Positions 7,510-11,276 of a stretch of 11,276 bases of DNA are shown in pieces. Made by a program: the position numbers and the translations under genes. Within the stretch, counting starts at the first letter, position 1. Each line of letters begins with the position of its first letter. The notes beneath the pieces were generated by a model. That model did not search any database, had not been told where the DNA came from, and saw nothing but the letters and a program-made list of their open reading frames with translations. This stretch comes from Bacteroidota bacterium (GTDB lineage Bacteria; Bacteroidota; Bacteroidia; M30B66). The stretch is from the NCBI GenBank assembly GCA_947497195.1, contig CANMGM010000050.1, positions 1 through 11,276 on the forward strand, in the 5' to 3' direction.

Positions 7510-8795
7510 TACCAAACGAGCCACTCGCCGAACGAATGCGACCGCATAGCCTCGAAACCTATGTGGGGCAACAGCATTTGTTAGGAATAAACGGGGTGTT
7601 ACGTAGAATTTTAGAGCAGAGCCTTCAGATTCCATCCATGCTTTTTTGGGGTCCGCCGGGCGTTGGTAAAACATCGCTTGCTTATTTAATTGCGAAGCAA
7701 ACCGATGCTCCGTTCTACAGTTTATCGGCAATCGCATCGGGAGTAAAAGAAGTTCGTGATGTAATTGAATCGGCATCAAAGCAAGGTGGATTACTCAAAA
7801 AGCCCATTTTGTTTATCGATGAAATTCACCGCTTTTCGAAATCGCAACAAGATTCCTTGCTGGGCGCTGTCGAAAAAGGAATCATTACCTTAATTGGTGC
7901 CACAACCGAAAACCCCTCTTTTGAAGTTATTCCCGCATTAATTTCGAGATGCCAGGTATACACATTAAACCCACTTACAAGCGAAGATCTTCGTGGATTG
8001 CTTGATCGTGCTATGCGCGAGGACCGTTACCTTTCGTTCAGAACAATCGAATTGATCGAAACCGAGGCATTGTTTCGCTATTCGGGAGGCGATGCTCGAA
8101 AACTGCTGAATCTTTTCGAACTAAGTGTGAATGCGCATGCAGCAGAAACCGAAATCATCCAGATTACAAATGAATCGGTGAAGGAAGTTCTTCAGCACAA
8201 CCTGGCTTTATATGATAAAAATGGCGAGCAGCATTACGATATCATATCTGCTTTTATAAAGAGTGTGCGCGGATCAGATCCCAATGCCGCGTTATACTAC
8301 CTTGCCAGAATGATAGTAGGTGGAGAAGATCCGAAGTTTATTGCCCGACGGATGGTTTTATTGGCAGCTGAAGACATTGGCTTGGCAAATCCCAATGCGT
8401 TAATGCTTGCCATATCGTGCTTTCAGGCAGTTTCGGTAATTGGCTATCCCGAATGTGATCTTGTATTGGGCGAAACTGCAATTTATCTGGCCTGTTCACC
8501 AAAGAGCAACTCTGCATACACCGGTATTCGAGGCGCTATCGATTTCGTAAAAGAAACAGGCGACTTGCCGGTTCCGCTTCATTTACGCAATGCTCCAACG
8601 GCATTCATGAAAGATTTGGGATATGGAGCAGAATATAAATATGCACACAATTACGAAGGCAATTTTGTAGAACAAGATTTTTTACCGGAAGAAATGCGCG
8701 GCAGAATTTTCTATACGCCTTCAGAAAATGCACGAGAACGCGAATACCGGACTGCACTGCTTAAAATGTGGAAGAATCGATATCCTTACTCTTGA
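7506..8795 (+). CDS. rarA: Replication-associated recombination protein A (RarA/MgsA), AAA+ ATPase
   Basis: The product is 429 residues; E. coli RarA has 447. I chose ATG 7506 over the in-frame upstream start at 7446 because it places the family's N-terminal PLAERMRP motif at residues 6-13 and gives an ATGA overlap with the acyltransferase stop. Walker A is GPPGVGKT (49-56), Walker B is FIDEIHRF with Asp105-Glu106, and sensor 1 lies in GATTENPSFEV (from 131). The C-terminal half carries the MgsA/WRNIP1 tetramerisation region, including RGSDPNAALYYLARM and AAEDIGLANP. RarA is a cytoplasmic tetrameric ATPase related to clamp loaders that acts at stalled forks and single-strand/double-strand DNA junctions. 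No domain is missing. Its stop lies 10 bp from that of the convergent phosphate transporter gene. Placement behind envelope genes suggests co-transcription rather than a common function. Confidence 0.97.
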   Translation: MIPNEPLAERMRPHSLETYVGQQHLLGINGVLRRILEQSLQIPSMLFWGPPGVGKTSLAYLIAKQTDAPFYSLSAIASGVKEVRDVIESASKQGGLLKKPILFIDEIHRFSKSQQDSLLGAVEKGIITLIGATTENPSFEVIPALISRCQVYTLNPLTSEDLRGLLDRAMREDRYLSFRTIELIETEALFRYSGGDARKLLNLFELSVNAHAAETEIIQITNESVKEVLQHNLALYDKNGEQHYDIISAFIKSVRGSDPNAALYYLARMIVGGEDPKFIARRMVLLAAEDIGLANPNALMLAISCFQAVSVIGYPECDLVLGETAIYLACSPKSNSAYTGIRGAIDFVKETGDLPVPLHLRNAPTAFMKDLGYGAEYKYAHNYEGNFVEQDFLPEEMRGRIFYTPSENAREREYRTALLKMWKNRYPYS

Positions 8796-8805
8796 TTAAA
8801 ATCAA

Positions 8806-10380
8806 CTACAAGCCAAACAATTTGCAGAGCCAATAAAACAAGGCTCCCATTAGCGCCGAAATCGGAATTGTGATGATCCAGGCTACAAGTAGCTTTCCGG
8901 TAACTCCCCATTTAACAGCCGAAATGCGTTTTGTAATTCCTACACCGATGATGGAACCTGTGATGGTGTGTGTGGTACTCACCGGAATTCCTTTGATAAC
9001 CTCATCGCCCATTTTCCAAGGGAACTTCAAACCCTCGGTAAAGAACAACGTAACAGCACCGGCTGTTTCTGCGGCCACGCCTTCGAATGGAGTTACTTTG
9101 GTAATCTTGTTCCCCATGGTTTTTACAATCTTCCAACCGCCGCTCATGGTTCCCAATGCAATGGCTGCGTAGCACGAAAGCGGCACCCAGTCGGGCATAT
9201 CTTTCATGCTGGTCATACTACCATTTGCAATCAGTGCAACCGAAATAATCCCCATTACCTTTTGCGCATCATTACCACCGTGGCCAATGCTGAAAGCAGC
9301 GGAGGAGAACAATTGCAGTTTGCGAAACAGGCGATTGGCTTTGTAATTATTCAATGAGCTCAAGAAAAGCGTCGCGATGGCCATCACCACCACTATAAAT
9401 CCCAATAAGATCCACTTGAAGTTGCTACCATGAAAAATAACGCGCAACCAATAGGCGTCGAAATCGGCTTTCAGGTGCGATTCGTCATAGCGTTCTTTCT
9501 CGTTGCTCGCCTCGGTAATGCGATGTACCTCTGCAATTGCAGCCGATTGAGGAGCTTTTTCGAGCAATACGTTATTCAGCAATTGGTTAGGCGCTGTTTC
9601 GCCCTTTTTCTTCATGTATGCCGTACGCACCACCCAAATGGTCTTGGTTGCATCGGCATTTCCTAAACTATCCTTTCCAACCTGAACTACAGGTGCAATT
9701 TCCTTGTCCTTTTCCTTGAATGTATAGGCTTTCCTTAGGTCTTCCTTATTGATTGGGCTTTCGAATTTAAGGGTATATGCCGAGCCGCCGTTGAAATCTT
9801 TTCTAAACTCCAATACATTCGAAACAGCCCAAATAACGCCAATGATAATTCCGATGGAAAGCAATTTCATCCATGGCCCTTTCCGAAATGAATTGAGGAA
9901 CCAAATCGAAATCAGATAGGCCATAAGCATGCCCGCAATGGGCGCTACGAAAATAAAAATCACCGTTGCCGTTACTACACCAAATCGGATAGATTCCCAT
10001 CCGTAAGCGGCCAAGAACGCTCCGGCAAATCCACCTATTAATGTATGCGAAGAAGAAGAAGGAATACCATACCACCAGGTTAACAAGTTCCAGGCAATTG
10101 CTGAAAGCAAGCCTGCAAAAATCATGGGTAGGGGCTGCATTTCGGGACTGGTAAACTGATCCTGTACTGTTTTTGAAATCGTATTTGCTACACTATGATC
10201 CTTGAAAATGAAGAATGCCAGAAAATTGAAGAACGCCGCCCATACAACCGCCTGAAAAGGTGTAAGTACTTTAGTAGAAACAACCGTAGCAATGGAATTG
10301 GCCGCATCGTGAAATCCGTTTATAAAATCGAAAATCAGTGCAAGCGCAATAATAACAATCAGAAATACCGGAAAATCCAT
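8806..10380 (-). CDS. pit: Inorganic phosphate transporter, PiT family
   Basis: The product is a 524-residue integral membrane protein. The two inverted halves carry the PiT signatures: DFINGFHDAANSIAT (18-32) with GIPSSSSHTLIGG (105-117), and SIGHGGNDAQKVMG (364-377) with GIPVSTTHTITGS (464-476). The paired Asp and Ser/Thr residues form the phosphate/cation sites. PiT proteins import phosphate, usually as a metal-phosphate complex with protons, or with sodium, through the inner membrane. Between the halves is a hydrophilic stretch of about 125 residues (191-318) that looks like a folded soluble insert with beta-like segments (KTIWVVRTAYMKK). The gene starts 18 bp after the DUF47 gene on the same strand, and the two are almost certainly co-transcribed from the region right of 11046. 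It converges on rarA. Confidence 0.96.
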   Translation of the reverse strand: MDFPVFLIVIIALALIFDFINGFHDAANSIATVVSTKVLTPFQAVVWAAFFNFLAFFIFKDHSVANTISKTVQDQFTSPEMQPLPMIFAGLLSAIAWNLLTWWYGIPSSSSHTLIGGFAGAFLAAYGWESIRFGVVTATVIFIFVAPIAGMLMAYLISIWFLNSFRKGPWMKLLSIGIIIGVIWAVSNVLEFRKDFNGGSAYTLKFESPINKEDLRKAYTFKEKDKEIAPVVQVGKDSLGNADATKTIWVVRTAYMKKKGETAPNQLLNNVLLEKAPQSAAIAEVHRITEASNEKERYDESHLKADFDAYWLRVIFHGSNFKWILLGFIVVVMAIATLFLSSLNNYKANRLFRKLQLFSSAAFSIGHGGNDAQKVMGIISVALIANGSMTSMKDMPDWVPLSCYAAIALGTMSGGWKIVKTMGNKITKVTPFEGVAAETAGAVTLFFTEGLKFPWKMGDEVIKGIPVSTTHTITGSIIGVGITKRISAVKWGVTGKLLVAWIITIPISALMGALFYWLCKLFGL

Positions 10381-10398
10381 AAGCCTTAGCGGATTGGA

Positions 10399-11046
10399 TT
10401 ATGAAATTTTTACCAAAATCGACTCCAGCACGTGACTCACATCTTCGCATTTATCGGTAGCAGTTTCCAGAGCGCTTAACACTTCCTTCGCTTTTATAAG
10501 TCGCTTGGTATCGGCCTCGCTAACAAACAAAGCGGCAATCGCATTGTCGAAAATATCATCGGCCTGGTTCTCAAGCGAGTTGATTTTTACAATGTGCTCC
10601 CTCATTTTACCATGATTCTTCGAACCTTTTAGATTACGAATTGCAGCATGAATTTCTTCGGTTTGAAGAATGATTACTTCACTGAGTTTGCGCATCGGCT
10701 CTGTAAACTCGGTAACGTTATACAAATGGATACGTGATGCAGAACCATTTATGTAATCGGCAATATCGTCAATACTGGCAGCCAAGGCATGAATGTCTTC
10801 ACGATCAATGGGTGTAATGAAATTGGCCGAAAGCTCAAGGAATATTCTATGGGTTATTTCATCTCCCTTATGCTCGAAATCTTTTACTTTATCAATGATT
10901 CGCTGAATTTCTTCGGGATGCGTAGCGCTGAAAAGCTGGTTGAAACACCTTGCCTGCTCCACAAGATTTGCGGTATCTTCGGCAAACAAGGTTAAAAACT
11001 TGTCGTTTTTCGGAACCAGAAAGGATAAGATATTGTTTAAACCCAT
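10399..11046 (-). CDS. DUF47 family protein (PhoU-like), partner of the PiT transporter
   Basis: The product is a 215-residue, all-helical, acidic protein with no signal peptide. It has the repeated acidic motifs of the DUF47/PhoU_div family: FEHKGDEITHRI (57-68), TPIDREDI (78-85), IDDIADYI (92-99), LENQADDIFDNAI (158-170) and CEDVSHVLESI (200-210). These motifs bind multinuclear metal clusters in the related PhoU fold. Members are typically encoded next to pit genes and are thought to control the transporter from the cytoplasmic side; the mechanism is not settled. Here it is the first gene of the pair, 18 bp before pit. The ATG at 11046 gives MGLNNILSFLVPKNDKF, the standard family N terminus. 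The region upstream has repeated PHO-box-like hexamers. Confidence 0.93.
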   Translation of the reverse strand: MGLNNILSFLVPKNDKFLTLFAEDTANLVEQARCFNQLFSATHPEEIQRIIDKVKDFEHKGDEITHRIFLELSANFITPIDREDIHALAASIDDIADYINGSASRIHLYNVTEFTEPMRKLSEVIILQTEEIHAAIRNLKGSKNHGKMREHIVKINSLENQADDIFDNAIAALFVSEADTKRLIKAKEVLSALETATDKCEDVSHVLESILVKIS

Positions 11047-11102
11047 ACCATCAACTATTCGAACAAAGGAAGTGTTGTTCTATTAATCAAAAGCATATTC
11101 AA

Positions 11103-11163
11103 TGTTAACTGAATGTTAATTTCATGTTGCTTCAATCTGATGTCAATCTTAATTTAATGTCAA
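11103..11163 (-). promoter_or_regulatory. PHO-box-like hexamer array upstream of the DUF47-pit unit
   Basis: Read on the minus strand, the array contains TTAACA (11108-11103), TTAACA (11119-11114) and GCAACA (11130-11125) at exact 11-bp steps. It also has two TTGACA copies (11146-11141 and 11163-11158), each with a weaker unit 11 bp downstream (TTGAAG 11135-11130 and TTAAGA 11152-11147). Direct repeats at 11-bp spacing are the form of PHO boxes bound by PhoB and PhoP response regulators in other bacteria (TTAACA-type in Bacillus, TGTCAT-type in E. coli). The array ends 56 bp before the DUF47 start, a sensible place for activation. The repeats are seen directly; phosphate-starvation control is inferred. 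AT-rich DNA could produce some of the weaker copies by chance. Confidence 0.42.
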
Positions 11164-11276
11164 ATACCAGTGCCAGCTGCCTTGTTTTGAAAATTGTTTT
11201 GCCTTCAAACGCATTAGTGATGATGCCAGCTAATTGCCTAGCTTTCAAATGAAAAATTGATAATAAGCTTCGTTAA
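11164..11276. other. Non-coding or gene-end sequence at the right edge
   Basis: I find no supportable gene in these 113 bp. TGCCAGCT occurs twice (11171-11178 and 11224-11231) and there are several AT-rich tracts. All three minus-strand frames entering from the right edge meet a stop within about 13 codons, so at most a short tail of another gene could be here. Confidence 0.4.

Noticed and set aside
8870..9666. Plus-strand reading frames within the pit region (8870-9172, 8968-9357, 9430-9666)
   Set aside because: They lie antisense to the well-supported phosphate transporter gene and show no family signatures.
11171..11231. Direct repeat TGCCAGCT as a possible attachment site or regulatory repeat
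   Set aside because: It is only 8 bp with no integrase, tRNA or third copy nearby; chance is sufficient.

Overview
The window looks like chromosomal DNA from a member of the Bacteroidota. The evidence is a low-to-moderate GC content, almost no Shine-Dalgarno sequences, and a thermolysin-type (M4) secreted peptidase with C-terminal Ig-like modules. There are also strings of exported TPR proteins, and four Sec signal peptides that all appear to be cut just before a Gln. I cannot fix the genus from the sequence.

Layout. (1) Positions 1-2134, minus strand: a large secreted M4 metallopeptidase. It is complete at its N terminus, but the reading frame runs off the left edge of the window inside its C-terminal Ig-like region. 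(2) Positions 2135-2323: a divergent intergenic region. (3) Positions 2324-8795, plus strand: a tight co-directional run. It comprises an MFS exporter, a monofunctional proline dehydrogenase, three small exported TPR proteins in tandem, an LpxL/HtrB-type acyltransferase, and the AAA+ replication-repair ATPase RarA. Three junctions in this run (5623, 5988, 7506) are ATGA stop/start overlaps and a fourth is only 13 bp, so the TPR-TPR-TPR-acyltransferase-rarA block is very probably one operon. (4) Positions 8806-11046, minus strand: a DUF47 (PhoU-like) gene followed by a PiT-family phosphate transporter gene, the usual two-gene phosphate-uptake unit. It meets rarA tail to tail with 10 bp between the stop codons. 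(5) Positions 11047-11276: non-coding DNA upstream of the phosphate unit. It carries a cluster of TTAACA/TTGACA-like hexamers, several at 11-bp spacing, which resembles a PhoB/PhoP binding array.

How the genes fit together. The phosphate unit is a clear functional module. The plus-strand run mixes envelope or periplasmic functions (TPR proteins, acyltransferase, exporter) with metabolism (proline oxidation) and DNA maintenance (RarA), so co-transcription need not mean a shared pathway. The least explained part is the TPR trio. The three proteins differ in repeat number but end in the same signature, with two Cys exactly 22 residues apart, and they appear to be translationally coupled. I see no mobile element, CRISPR array, tRNA or rRNA. 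Nothing here is convincingly a new defence or biosynthetic system. The TPR trio and the putative Pho-box array are the observations most worth following up.
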